Positions 7,369-15,372 of a DNA stretch of 64,000 nt are shown here, piece by piece; within the stretch, counting starts at the first letter, position 1, and every line of letters starts with the position of its first letter. Source of the DNA: Treponema bryantii NK4A124 (GTDB lineage: Bacteria; Spirochaetota; Spirochaetia; Treponematales; Treponemataceae). The stretch spans positions 248,001-312,000 of the forward strand of contig NZ_ATWV01000001.1 of the NCBI RefSeq assembly GCF_000421345.1, in the 5' to 3' direction. The notes beneath the pieces were generated by a model. That model searched no databases. It saw nothing but the letters and a program-made list of their open reading frames with translations, and was not told the DNA's origin. Position numbers and translations under genes: made by a program.

Positions 7369-8067
7369 TGCAATAATAGTTTCAAGAGCAAGCTTCATCA
7401 TATCTTTAAAGGTTGTCTGACGCTCTTCTGCTGTTGTAGCAGTTCCCTTAAGAATATGGTCACTTACTGTAAGTATTGTCAGAGCCTTTCTGTTAAACTC
7501 TGCTGCAAGAGTATAAAGCTCGGCAGATTCCATTTCAATACCTTTTGCTCCATATTTTTTCCAGAGCTTCCAGTTTTCGTTGTCATCATAAAAACGATCG
7601 CTTGAAACACACTGGCCGACTACAGTTTTAAGGCCCATTTCTTTTGCTTTATTATATGCTGTGTACAACAAACCAAAATCAGGTACTGGAGCATAATGAA
7701 GCATTCCAAATCTCTGATTCTGAAGTGAAGAATCAGTGCAGGCTCCGTTTGCAAGAATAACATCGCGTAACTCTACATCTTCACTAACCGCGCCACATGT
7801 TCCTACACGAATTGCCTTCTGAACTCCATAGCAGTCAAAAAGCTCATGTACATAGATTGAAAGTGACGGCTGGCCCATACCGGTTCCCTGAACAGAAACC
7901 TTTACGCCCTTGTAGGTTCCAGTAAAACCTAACATACCACGTACTTCATTATAGCATACCGGATTTTCAAGAAAATTCTCAGCAATAAATTTAGCCCTTA
8001 AGGGGTCACCAGGAAGCAGGATTTTATCTGCAATTGCTCCTTGGGGAGCGTTAATATGTGTACTCAT
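7366..8067 (-). CDS. deoD: Purine nucleoside phosphorylase, DeoD type
   Basis: A 233-residue hexameric-type phosphorylase that cleaves purine (deoxy)nucleosides with phosphate for salvage. The landmarks are [24 protein letters not shown] at the N-terminus, RVGTCGAV (phosphate), [13 protein letters not shown] (ribose and base) and TVSDHI with the catalytic Asp. It has no Shine-Dalgarno; a TATAAT lies exactly six bases before the ATG, so a leaderless message is likely. Its stop codon TAG is the first triplet of a palindromic repeat. The length is normal. Confidence 0.96.
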   Translation of the reverse strand: MSTHINAPQGAIADKILLPGDPLRAKFIAENFLENPVCYNEVRGMLGFTGTYKGVKVSVQGTGMGQPSLSIYVHELFDCYGVQKAIRVGTCGAVSEDVELRDVILANGACTDSSLQNQRFGMLHYAPVPDFGLLYTAYNKAKEMGLKTVVGQCVSSDRFYDDNENWKLWKKYGAKGIEMESAELYTLAAEFNRKALTILTVSDHILKGTATTAEERQTTFKDMMKLALETIIA

Positions 8068-8073
8068 ATTTTT

Positions 8074-8101
8074 ATTATAATTGAAAAATAAAATAAAGCA
8101 A
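8074..8101 (-). promoter_or_regulatory. Leaderless-type promoter of deoD
   Basis: The minus strand has TTGCTT (8096-8101), a 16-bp spacer and TATAAT (8074-8079), then six bases to the ATG at 8067. It lies within the left arm of a large inverted repeat. Confidence 0.7.
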
Positions 8102-8213
8102 ATATATATACCCCACCTGAAGAAAAAAAGGCAGCGCCCAACGAGGGTGATGTTGTTCGCTACCTTTTTTTCTTCAGGTGGGTCAAGTGTTCTATTTTAT
8201 TTTTCAGTTATAA
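8075..8213. repeat. Nested inverted repeat, about 139 bp
   Basis: Outer arms at 8075-8097 and 8191-8213 match at 21 of 23 positions (TTATAAYTGAAAAATAAAATARA). Inner arms at 8112-8131 and 8163-8182 are perfect 20-mers (CCCACCTGAAGAAAAAAAGG and its complement). The central region adds AGCG/CGCT and CAAC/GTTG pairs. It spans the gap between the CHR gene and deoD, overlaps the CHR stop codon and contains the deoD promoter. The inner arm may also serve as a terminator. Confidence 0.85.
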
Positions 8214-8780
8214 AAACATGATTCCAAATATTGCGCCGCAGATTATTACAAGAATTGGATGGGCTTTTAACTTAAAAAGCATAAAGGTGAAAACTGCGTA
8301 GCCGGCGATTGGAATCGGGTTGAAAAGTGACTTCCAGCCTTCCAGAGTTGTCAGGGCAGAAAAAGATTCCGGGGGATTAATCAGGGTGAACATTATTACC
8401 TGAATAACAGGAACCAGAATGAGGCCTGTGGTTACCGGTCGCAGGAAAGCCAGAGAACCTTTTACAAAAGGATTATCGTTAAAGCTTTTCAAAAAGCGGG
8501 CAATAATCAGAATTATTATGATTGAAGGAAGAACCTGGGCGCCAGTAACAATAAGGGCTCCAGGAACGCCATAAAGCTCATAACCAATATAGGTTGCCAT
8601 ATTGATTCCGATAGGCCCGGGCGTACTTTCTGATATTGCTATCATATTGTAAAACTGCTCCTGAGAAATAAGGCCTGCAGAAACAATAGACTGCTGCATA
8701 AGAGTAATAGCTACCTGACCACCGCCTATTGTAAATAAACCTATATAGAAGAAGGTAAAAGCAAGCTGTAAAAGTGACAT
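8208..8780 (-). CDS. Half-size chromate transporter (CHR) family membrane protein, second of pair
   Basis: A 190-residue single CHR-domain protein. The hallmark FYIGLFTIGGGQVAITLMQQ near the start and SESTPGPIGINMATYIGY near residue 52 are conserved, with about six membrane segments. Short-chain CHR proteins work as pairs in which each half inserts in opposite orientation. The ATG overlaps the TAA of the upstream partner by one base. The family exports chromate in some bacteria; here the substrate is unknown. The stop lies within the outer arm of an inverted repeat. Confidence 0.9.
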   Translation of the reverse strand: MSLLQLAFTFFYIGLFTIGGGQVAITLMQQSIVSAGLISQEQFYNMIAISESTPGPIGINMATYIGYELYGVPGALIVTGAQVLPSIIIILIIARFLKSFNDNPFVKGSLAFLRPVTTGLILVPVIQVIMFTLINPPESFSALTTLEGWKSLFNPIPIAGYAVFTFMLFKLKAHPILVIICGAIFGIMFL

Positions 8781-9382
8781 TATTCTTCCTCCTTCGAAGC
8801 AGAGGCTTCATCAGAGACCTCTCTGGCAGCAAGCCTTTTCTGTCTATACAGTGTAAGGAGACTTCCTGTTACAAGAGCTGCAATAATAATCCACACAGAC
8901 TGTACCTTGAAAAAATAAATCAGAACAAAGGAAAGCAGCATAAAGAAAGCATTCCAGACATTTTTAATTGTTTTTTTAGAAAATTTAACAATTACGCTGG
9001 TAAGCAAGGCTGCAACCGCAACATTAATTCCCCTAAGGGCCTTCTGTGCCAGCGGATACTTATCTACCGAAGAAATTGCACCAGCCAGCAGCATTATAAT
9101 TACCCAGGATGGAGTTACAACACCAAGAGTACCTATAATACCACCAAACCAGCCAAGTCTTTTATAACCTACAAAAGTCGCTACATTTACTGCGATAATT
9201 CCTGGAGTGCTCTGCCCTATGGCAAAATAATCAATCAGTTCTTCTTCTGTAACCCAGCCGCGCTTCTCAATAAGTTCCCGCTGCATAATGGGCATCATGG
9301 CAAGACCTCCGCCAAAGGTAAAGGCGCCTATTTTTACAAAAGCAAGATAAAGCTTAATAAACTCCTTTATTTTGTTTTTCAT
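8780..9382 (-). CDS. Half-size chromate transporter (CHR) family membrane protein, first of pair
   Basis: A 200-residue CHR half with FVKIGAFTFGGGLAMMPIMQRELIEKRGWV and GQSTPGIIAVNVATFVGY, about six membrane segments and a charged cytosolic tail (SDEASASKEEE). The start codon overlaps the stop of the upstream histidine kinase (ATGA), so its translation is coupled to the sensor gene. This arrangement suggests the transporter pair is part of the response to the kinase's ligand. Substrate unknown. Confidence 0.9.
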   Translation of the reverse strand: MKNKIKEFIKLYLAFVKIGAFTFGGGLAMMPIMQRELIEKRGWVTEEELIDYFAIGQSTPGIIAVNVATFVGYKRLGWFGGIIGTLGVVTPSWVIIMLLAGAISSVDKYPLAQKALRGINVAVAALLTSVIVKFSKKTIKNVWNAFFMLLSFVLIYFFKVQSVWIIIAALVTGSLLTLYRQKRLAAREVSDEASASKEEE

Positions 9383-11466
9383 TTTCTAACCTCTAATAAC
9401 TTATTACTTATAGAAAGCTGCACACAAGTCCCCGTCGGCTTATTCTGTTTAATTACAAAAGCCGCTCCAATCTGATTAGCTCTGTACTGCATAGAATTTA
9501 AGCCCAGCCCCTTCCCGGTGTCTTCAGAATTATTCACAAAACCAACTCCATCATCAATAACCCTGATTACTGTTTTTTTACCTTCATCCTTTACGCTTAC
9601 TTCTACATTCTTTGCCTTTGAATGCTTCATAATATTATGCAGGGCTTCCTGAATAATTCGGAAAATATTTAGTTTCTGGGTTTTATCAAAATGAACTCCC
9701 TTAGGAACTCCCCACTCATAATTACAGTTGATTCCGGATTGCGCCGCAAAGGAATTACAAAGATTACTTAAACTGTGATTCATACCAAGGCTTTCAAGTT
9801 CTACCGGATAAGAGTTATGGGCATACTGACGGGTCGTCTGCAGAGTTTCTCCAATCAGCTGGGCAAGTTCAAGCATCTGAGCCTTTCCAACAGGCTCTGC
9901 CTGATTTGAATAGCTTCTGCACAGCATTGAGATTCCCGCAAGGCGCTGGCAGATATCATCATGTAAATCATTACTAAAGCGCTGTCGCTCCAGTTCACTG
10001 ATTTTTAAAACCTCTGCCTCAACCTCCATACGGCGGTTATTTGCTTCTACAAGCTCTTTTGTACGTTCATTAACTTCACGTTCAAGGAATTCAGAATGCT
10101 TACGACGTTCTTCTGCAATTGTAATACGGTTTAAGCCATGTGCAATATTGATTGCAATAGAACTTAAATAAGGAAGAACATTTTCATCGGCCTCGTAAAA
10201 AATACAACCTATTAATTCATTACCCGCATAAAGATTTTTAAGAATCATAGAGGGCTTAGAATCAGGATCAATTTCATAAAAGCGGCGGTAAAACTGACCT
10301 AGAGGCATTCGCATCTCCCGGTCAAATTCATAACATTCGTTACCACTACGTCGTACGAACAAAGGATCCACAGGAAAGTTTTTCGGATGTCCGCTTTTTG
10401 TCTTATCCCCCGAAAATCTCAGAATACAAAAATTGTTCAAACCAAGCTGATTCAGATTCTGTCTGACTACATAATTTAAAGCTCCGAAGGTTTGTCCGTA
10501 ATTCAAGTCCTGACCAATATGGCTTACCATTCTAAGCAGAGTTTCCGACTGAACATAATTTGCCTGCATTGCACGGAACTGTTCTTCATCTGAAGCAAAA
10601 TCATCCTTACCACCTTTACAGCCGCAGGATTTTCTATATACAACCCGGGATTCAATAAAGTTTTCATCTGCAACATTTTTACCTTCAATCACTTCTTCTA
10701 TAAGTTCAAGCGACTTGACACCAATTTCATTTAAGGGCTGATGAACAGTTGTAAGAGATGGGATCTCAAATCGTGCCTGAGGAATATCATCAAAACCAGT
10801 TACCGCACATTCTTTAATTTCCGGATTCTTACTGTGTATCTTAAAATATTTATAAACACCAATTGCCATGTTATCGTTAGCACAAACAACAACATCCGGA
10901 GACTTTTTGTATTCCTCCATATATTCATTCATAGCACGAATGGCTGCAACTTCAGTAAAGTAACCTCGCTTTAATACATATTTCAAATCTGCAAACCAGG
11001 GCCTGTAGGCTTCCATAGTTTTAATAAATATCTGCTCTCGAACCTCTGCATCCGGATGATCTTCTGCACCACTGATAAAAAGAAATTGTCTGTAGTTATG
11101 GGTAAGAATCAGGTGTTCAACAAGCTGCTTCATTGAATCTTCGGTCTCAATAAGAACTGAGGGAATGCCTTCTATTTTCTGACCTACAGATACAACCGGC
11201 AGTTTACCCCAGACACGTTCTACATCAGCCCTTGAAACAAATTCTGCATTTCCTGTAATAACAGAGGTAATAAGAATAATACCGTCCAGATCGAAATACT
11301 CTTTGTGAGGAAAACGGGAAATAGGCTCATCTTCCGTAATGTGGGCATTTTCCTGCTGAAAACAAATTAACTCTATGCCCCTCTTCTGGGCTTCCTGGAC
11401 AATTCCTTTGTAAACCGAGATTTGATATTCTTCATCAAGAATATTTAAAACTACACCAATTCTCAT
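9379..11466 (-). CDS. Cytoplasmic histidine kinase with LacI/PBP1-like ligand domain
   Basis: A 695-residue sensor. Residues ~1-275 form a LacI/GalR-type periplasmic-binding fold without any helix-turn-helix or signal peptide (MRIGVVLNI, DGIILITSV, VVVCANDNMAIGVYKYF, AVTGFDDIPQARF, TTVHQPLNEIG), ending in a YRKSCGCK motif. A GAF-like region (~300-445) and a coiled coil (~450-490) follow. Next is a HisKA_3 box with phosphoacceptor H502 in RQRFSNDLHDDICQRLAG, and a HATPase domain (IIQEALHNIMKHS, DDGVGF, GKGLGLNSM). The ATG at 11466 is chosen over one at 11481; TATAAT ends six bases before it. The partner regulator is divergent, 45 bp away. An intracellular small-molecule ligand, perhaps a sugar, is inferred. 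Confidence 0.85.
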   Translation of the reverse strand: MRIGVVLNILDEEYQISVYKGIVQEAQKRGIELICFQQENAHITEDEPISRFPHKEYFDLDGIILITSVITGNAEFVSRADVERVWGKLPVVSVGQKIEGIPSVLIETEDSMKQLVEHLILTHNYRQFLFISGAEDHPDAEVREQIFIKTMEAYRPWFADLKYVLKRGYFTEVAAIRAMNEYMEEYKKSPDVVVCANDNMAIGVYKYFKIHSKNPEIKECAVTGFDDIPQARFEIPSLTTVHQPLNEIGVKSLELIEEVIEGKNVADENFIESRVVYRKSCGCKGGKDDFASDEEQFRAMQANYVQSETLLRMVSHIGQDLNYGQTFGALNYVVRQNLNQLGLNNFCILRFSGDKTKSGHPKNFPVDPLFVRRSGNECYEFDREMRMPLGQFYRRFYEIDPDSKPSMILKNLYAGNELIGCIFYEADENVLPYLSSIAINIAHGLNRITIAEERRKHSEFLEREVNERTKELVEANNRRMEVEAEVLKISELERQRFSNDLHDDICQRLAGISMLCRSYSNQAEPVGKAQMLELAQLIGETLQTTRQYAHNSYPVELESLGMNHSLSNLCNSFAAQSGINCNYEWGVPKGVHFDKTQKLNIFRIIQEALHNIMKHSKAKNVEVSVKDEGKKTVIRVIDDGVGFVNNSEDTGKGLGLNSMQYRANQIGAAFVIKQNKPTGTCVQLSISNKLLEVRK

Positions 11467-11514
11467 ACAATTATTATACATTTATTTTGCAAAATATGAT
11501 ATTATATAAGTATG
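11464..11514. promoter_or_regulatory. Compact divergent leaderless promoters of the kinase/regulator pair
   Basis: The minus strand has TATAAT at 11473-11478, six bases before ATG 11466. The plus strand has TATTAT at 11500-11505, six bases before ATG 11512. Only 45 bp separate the two ATGs, so the promoters overlap and both messages would begin at or near the start codon. The -35 elements are poor, which fits activator dependence. Confidence 0.55.
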
Positions 11515-12162
11515 AGTTGCAATGTTATTATTATTGATGATCATCCTCTTTTTAGCCGCGGACTTTCACAGTTAATCGAGACACAAAAAGATTACAAAGT
11601 TATTGGTTTGGCAAAAGACAGAAACGAAGCCTTAACTCTCCTCGACAACACCACACCAGATCTTGCCATTGTAGATTTAAACCTTGGACAGGAAGATGGA
11701 CTGGAGCTTATTAAAGACATCATAGTAATTCATCCACAGACAAAGATTCTTGTACTCTCCATGCATGATGAGCGTTTTTATGCCGAAAGAGCAATTAAAG
11801 CCGGAGCAAAAGGCTACATTATGAAGGAAGAGGCCGAATCTCAGGTTATCAATGCAATAAAAACCGTTACCAGCGGCGAAATTTATCTTAGCGAAAATGA
11901 AAAAAACAGAATCAAAGAACTTTCTCAGGGAAGCCCGGATTCTGGAGAACTTTCAGATTTGATAAGCACTCTTTCAGATCGTCAGCTCCAGATTTTTACC
12001 CTTGTTGGCAAAGGTCTTGGCACTGTTGAAATTGCAAAAAGGCTGAACCTCAGCATTAAGACCATAGACACTCACAAAGAGAATATAAAAGGTAAATTGC
12101 ATTGTGCATCATCTGCAGAACTAAGGCAAATGGCTATTGAATGGACCAATAAAGCAATATAG
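11512..12162 (+). CDS. NarL/LuxR-family response regulator
   Basis: A 216-residue regulator. The receiver domain has the acidic pair IIDDHPLF, phosphoacceptor D55 in AIVDLNLG, the Ser in LSMHDE and AGAKGYIMKE with its Lys. The C-terminal LuxR helix-turn-helix (TLSDRQLQIFTLVGKGLGTVEIAKRL...SIKTIDTHKENIKGKL) is complete. HisKA_3 kinases pair with this class, and the divergent kinase gene starts 45 bp away, so it is the probable cognate partner. Start by position and by the TATTAT six bases before; no Shine-Dalgarno. Confidence 0.93.
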   Translation: MSCNVIIIDDHPLFSRGLSQLIETQKDYKVIGLAKDRNEALTLLDNTTPDLAIVDLNLGQEDGLELIKDIIVIHPQTKILVLSMHDERFYAERAIKAGAKGYIMKEEAESQVINAIKTVTSGEIYLSENEKNRIKELSQGSPDSGELSDLISTLSDRQLQIFTLVGKGLGTVEIAKRLNLSIKTIDTHKENIKGKLHCASSAELRQMAIEWTNKAI

Positions 12163-12170
12163 TTTTTTGT

Positions 12171-12917
12171 ATGAAAATTTTTATTTATTCTCCCCAAAGG
12201 GAAATAAGTCAAATAATTTCAGATCATCTTACTGGTAAAACAAATCATTGCATTGTCTTTGAAAAACTGGACGATTTATCTTCATTAATACGAAGTATGG
12301 ATAAAGGTCCGGATCTCCTCGTTCTTGATTACCTCACTTATAATCACGAGCTTTTTAATGTTTATGCCTATCTGAAAAAGATAAACAAAAGATTCCCGGT
12401 TATTTTTTATAATGACCCTTGTCTTACCAGAAGTACGCGAACAGCCCACTGGCTGACAATTCTTGAATTAACTCAGGCCAGTTACGAAAAAAAAGATTTC
12501 AGCATGTATGAGCCTGTTTTCCAGAATCTTGAAGAACTGATTACATCAAAAGAACTGTCCCCTTACATTTCTGTTTTACAACCACCAAAACCTGTTCCAT
12601 ATTCAATGATAAAGGATAAATATACTTTACAGTATTTAAAAGACAGATCTGATGATTGTATAAGCACCTTCCGGGAAAGAAATAATCTTCCAAATAACCT
12701 TTTTTATCTGCTTTCATTATTGCAGAAGCATAAAGATACGCCTTTAAAATTATCCGGACTTATAGAATTATATCATCTGGATGGAAAGAAGATTTCTGAA
12801 AAATCACTTAAGGTTTTATTATCAAAACTAAAAAGTCTTATCCGTGCAGATAAAGAATGCAGCTTTTTAATTCATCAGGATAATGGAACATTTCGTTTTA
12901 TAAGATATAAATACTAA
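12171..12917 (+). CDS. Receiver-like protein with putative C-terminal winged helix
   Basis: A 248-residue protein I cannot place in a named family. Residues 1-110 look like a degenerate receiver: MKIFIYSPQREI, PDLLVLDYL with an Asp at the phosphorylation position, and FPVIFYND. But the paired acidic residues after beta-1 are missing. The C-terminal ~85 residues (LSGLIELYHLDGKKISEKSLKVLLSKLKSLI...GTFRFIRYKY) resemble the winged helix of OmpR-type regulators, whose end is usually GYRF/Y. It starts nine bases after the response regulator stop, with no Shine-Dalgarno; it may be read from the same message or from TATAGT just upstream. Confidence 0.6.
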   Translation: MKIFIYSPQREISQIISDHLTGKTNHCIVFEKLDDLSSLIRSMDKGPDLLVLDYLTYNHELFNVYAYLKKINKRFPVIFYNDPCLTRSTRTAHWLTILELTQASYEKKDFSMYEPVFQNLEELITSKELSPYISVLQPPKPVPYSMIKDKYTLQYLKDRSDDCISTFRERNNLPNNLFYLLSLLQKHKDTPLKLSGLIELYHLDGKKISEKSLKVLLSKLKSLIRADKECSFLIHQDNGTFRFIRYKY

Positions 12918-12924
12918 AAAAAAA

Positions 12925-12947
12925 GCGACGGTATTAATAACCGTCGC
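12925..12947 (-). terminator. Terminator of the chemotaxis operon
   Basis: The stem GCGACGGT / ACCGTCGC is followed on the minus strand by a run of nine T's. It ends the cheA-cheW-cheX-cheY message. On the plus strand the tail is not T-rich. Confidence 0.85.
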
Positions 12948-12967
12948 CTCGTAAAAAACAGGAAGGC

Positions 12968-13402
12968 CTACTGAAGAACCTTAGCAATGCGTTCAAGAAC
13001 CTTTTTGCGGTCAAGAGGTTTGATAATGTAACTCTTTGCACCTGTCATAAGAGACTTCTTTACAAGCTCCTCTTTTCCAAGAGCAGAAACCATTACAACC
13101 TTTGCATTCTTATCAAAAGCCATAATCTGTTCAAGAGCTGTAATACCATCCATCTTAGGCATTGTAATATCCATAGTAACAAGGTCTACATTCGGGCAGA
13201 GTTCCTTATATTTATCTACGCCTTCTTTTCCATCAGCGGCAGTTGCAACAATCTCATATCCTTCGCTTGAAAGAATCTGTCCGAGCTGTTTTGCAACGAA
13301 CATTGAGTCGTCAACAACTAATACTCTGAAGGAAGTTCCGTCGTCTTTTCTACCCTCTGGTGGACGCTCATTAATTGTTGGAAAATCATTTGCAGTTTTC
13401 AT
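12968..13402 (-). CDS. cheY: Chemotaxis response regulator CheY
   Basis: A 144-residue single receiver domain with a ~24-residue N-terminal extension that E. coli CheY lacks. Signature residues: VLVVDDSMFV, phosphoacceptor in LVTMDITMPKMDG, VVMVSALG and GAKSYIIKPLDRKK. As CheY-P it would bind the flagellar switch. It is the last gene of the che operon, 21 bases after cheX, which encodes its phosphatase. Confidence 0.95.
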   Translation of the reverse strand: MKTANDFPTINERPPEGRKDDGTSFRVLVVDDSMFVAKQLGQILSSEGYEIVATAADGKEGVDKYKELCPNVDLVTMDITMPKMDGITALEQIMAFDKNAKVVMVSALGKEELVKKSLMTGAKSYIIKPLDRKKVLERIAKVLQ

Positions 13403-13423
13403 TTTCTTACTCCTTTAGAATAT

Positions 13424-13906
13424 TTATGCACGTTCCCTGATAGAAACGTTTACTTCAATCTTACCACAATCAGAAATAAGAGGAACAATAAGCGCCTCTA
13501 CACTATCTGTAGTTCCACCAAGTGCTGCAATCTCCATCTTCTGTCCAACAAAGAGAGCCGGTGGTGTAAGATCAAATCTGAATCCAAGTTCATGGAGTTT
13601 GGTTACAGCCTGAGCAGTAATAAGGTTAGCAAGCTCACTGATAGTTGCTTTAGCCAAATCATCAAATTCCGGCAGAGTCTCACCGTTCATTGCAGACGCA
13701 ATATTCAATGCAGTTTCCATTGTCATATCAAAAAGAACACGACCTTCTACATCTCCAGCAAGACCAACCAATGCAGCAACACCCATAACAGGCATAGCAG
13801 TTGATTTCAAATACAAATCACCGCGTTTTACCTCTGCGCCACCGAGTACTTCCTGAAGTACACGGAATGAAGTTTCAACAAACGGGTTAATATACTCTAC
13901 TCGCAT
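13424..13906 (-). CDS. cheX: CheY-P phosphatase CheX
   Basis: A 160-residue CheC/CheX-family phosphatase that switches off CheY-P in spirochetes, which lack CheZ. N-terminal INPFVETSFRVLQEVLG is typical. The catalytic E-x2-N motif is visible as SELANLITAQA, and the central VMGVAALVGLAGDVEGRVLFDMTMETAL is the shared CheX fold. AGG lies just before the ATG. It is located between cheW and cheY, the arrangement of treponemal che operons. Confidence 0.95.
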   Translation of the reverse strand: MRVEYINPFVETSFRVLQEVLGGAEVKRGDLYLKSTAMPVMGVAALVGLAGDVEGRVLFDMTMETALNIASAMNGETLPEFDDLAKATISELANLITAQAVTKLHELGFRFDLTPPALFVGQKMEIAALGGTTDSVEALIVPLISDCGKIEVNVSIRERA

Positions 13907-13932
13907 CTTAATCTCCTATTTTATTTGCTTAA

Positions 13933-15357
13933 TTAATCCTTTGTATACGCCACAAGCGTACCAAAAGCATTCTCACCAAAGTTAAAGGAATCAGGCATAT
14001 CTTCGTTTTCTCCGATGATAGCAATTGCATTACCCTTCATTTTTTCAATAAAGTCTGCAACTACAGTATCCTGAGCCTTTTCATCCAGCAACGAAAGAAT
14101 ATCTCGTGCAAAAATAATGTCTACCGAAGGCAGTGCATTAGTATTCTTGCAGTCATGATACTCAAACATAATACTGTCTTTAATATCCTGATTAAAAGTA
14201 TACTCCCCGTTTGCTTTTTTTGTCAAATAAGGAGAATACCAGTCTGAAGCCAGATTTGCTGGAACTGACATAAGCCCCGCATTAGAAACATTAAGAAGAT
14301 CGATATCCTGTGCGTAAATTCTTATTTTTGCATCTGGATAACGTTTCTTAAGTACACATGCCAGAGAATATGTTTCCGTACCTTTTCCACAGCCCGGATT
14401 CCAAACAACAATCTGCTTAGCAGTATTATCAGGAAGAATCTTGGAAATAGCATCAGCATATTCTTTTGACCACCAGGTATTAGAAAATGGTGACCAGAAT
14501 GTTTTAAGGAATGAATCAGCATCTTCTGAATTCTGAAGCTGTGTTTTTGAAGTTTCCTTAGACCATTCCAAATATCTGTGCTTTACCCAAGTTGAATTCA
14601 CTGACGATACAGTGAAATTCTTGTAGGTAAGAAGGCTTTCGCTTATAAACTTAATATCAACGGATGAAGAGTCATCTTCAGAGCTTTTATTGCCGGATAT
14701 ACCTCTGGCAATATCTGAAGGAGATTTAACCATTCCACCCTCTAAAACAGCAGCGGCCTGAGCCTTTGGTACAGGAGCCTGCTTCTGTGGCTGTTTTACA
14801 ATTTTCTGAGGTTTTTCATAAGGAACTCCTGGAACAGGAGCTTCTGCTGAATCCTTTGATGAGAAGATTCGTGTTATATCGAGTAATACATAAAGTCTGT
14901 TATTACTTTCTACTACACCATCAATATATTTTATATTAATATCTCCAAATAAAGGATGTGGAGGCTGAATAGAACTCTTCTGAACTCCAATTACCTTGTC
15001 AATCTTATCTACTACAACACCAAACTTCTGATCTTCTACCTGAAGAATAAGCATATTTTCAAGCTTATTTTCATCACGTGGAGGAACTTCGATATTGAAG
15101 AAAATTCTTAAATCAAGAATTGGAATGATTTCACCACGAAGGTTATATACACCAAGAACAAATGGAAGTGTATTTGGAACAAAAGTAAAACGTCCGGCTT
15201 TGGCAATTTCTTTTACATGCATGATATCGATTGAATAATCCTTATCTGCAAGTGAGAAAGTTACCATCTTAAAATCAACAAGAGCGGCATTTTCTTTTTT
15301 TTCTTCAAGCTGCTGGGCAAGCTGGGTTGCAACTAATGTCTCATTTTCTGCATTCAT
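13933..15357 (-). CDS. cheW: CheW scaffold fused to a CheR-like domain
   Basis: 474 residues, about three times a normal CheW. Residues ~25-170 are the CheW SH3-like adaptor (FSLADKDYSIDIMHVKEIAK, VLGVYNLRGEIIPILDLRIFF, VVVDKIDKVIGV). A Pro/Gln/Ala linker follows (~175-225). The rest (~235-474) is CheR-like, with the SAM-loop VVWNPGCGKGTETYSLAC, RIYAQDIDLLNV, and VDIIFARDILSLLDE. Treponemal chemoreceptor arrays are known to contain such a CheW-CheR-like protein. Whether it methylates receptors is uncertain. It sits 15 bases downstream of cheA. Confidence 0.92.
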   Translation of the reverse strand: MNAENETLVATQLAQQLEEKKENAALVDFKMVTFSLADKDYSIDIMHVKEIAKAGRFTFVPNTLPFVLGVYNLRGEIIPILDLRIFFNIEVPPRDENKLENMLILQVEDQKFGVVVDKIDKVIGVQKSSIQPPHPLFGDINIKYIDGVVESNNRLYVLLDITRIFSSKDSAEAPVPGVPYEKPQKIVKQPQKQAPVPKAQAAAVLEGGMVKSPSDIARGISGNKSSEDDSSSVDIKFISESLLTYKNFTVSSVNSTWVKHRYLEWSKETSKTQLQNSEDADSFLKTFWSPFSNTWWSKEYADAISKILPDNTAKQIVVWNPGCGKGTETYSLACVLKKRYPDAKIRIYAQDIDLLNVSNAGLMSVPANLASDWYSPYLTKKANGEYTFNQDIKDSIMFEYHDCKNTNALPSVDIIFARDILSLLDEKAQDTVVADFIEKMKGNAIAIIGENEDMPDSFNFGENAFGTLVAYTKD

Positions 15358-15372
15358 ACAAAAACACCTCTA

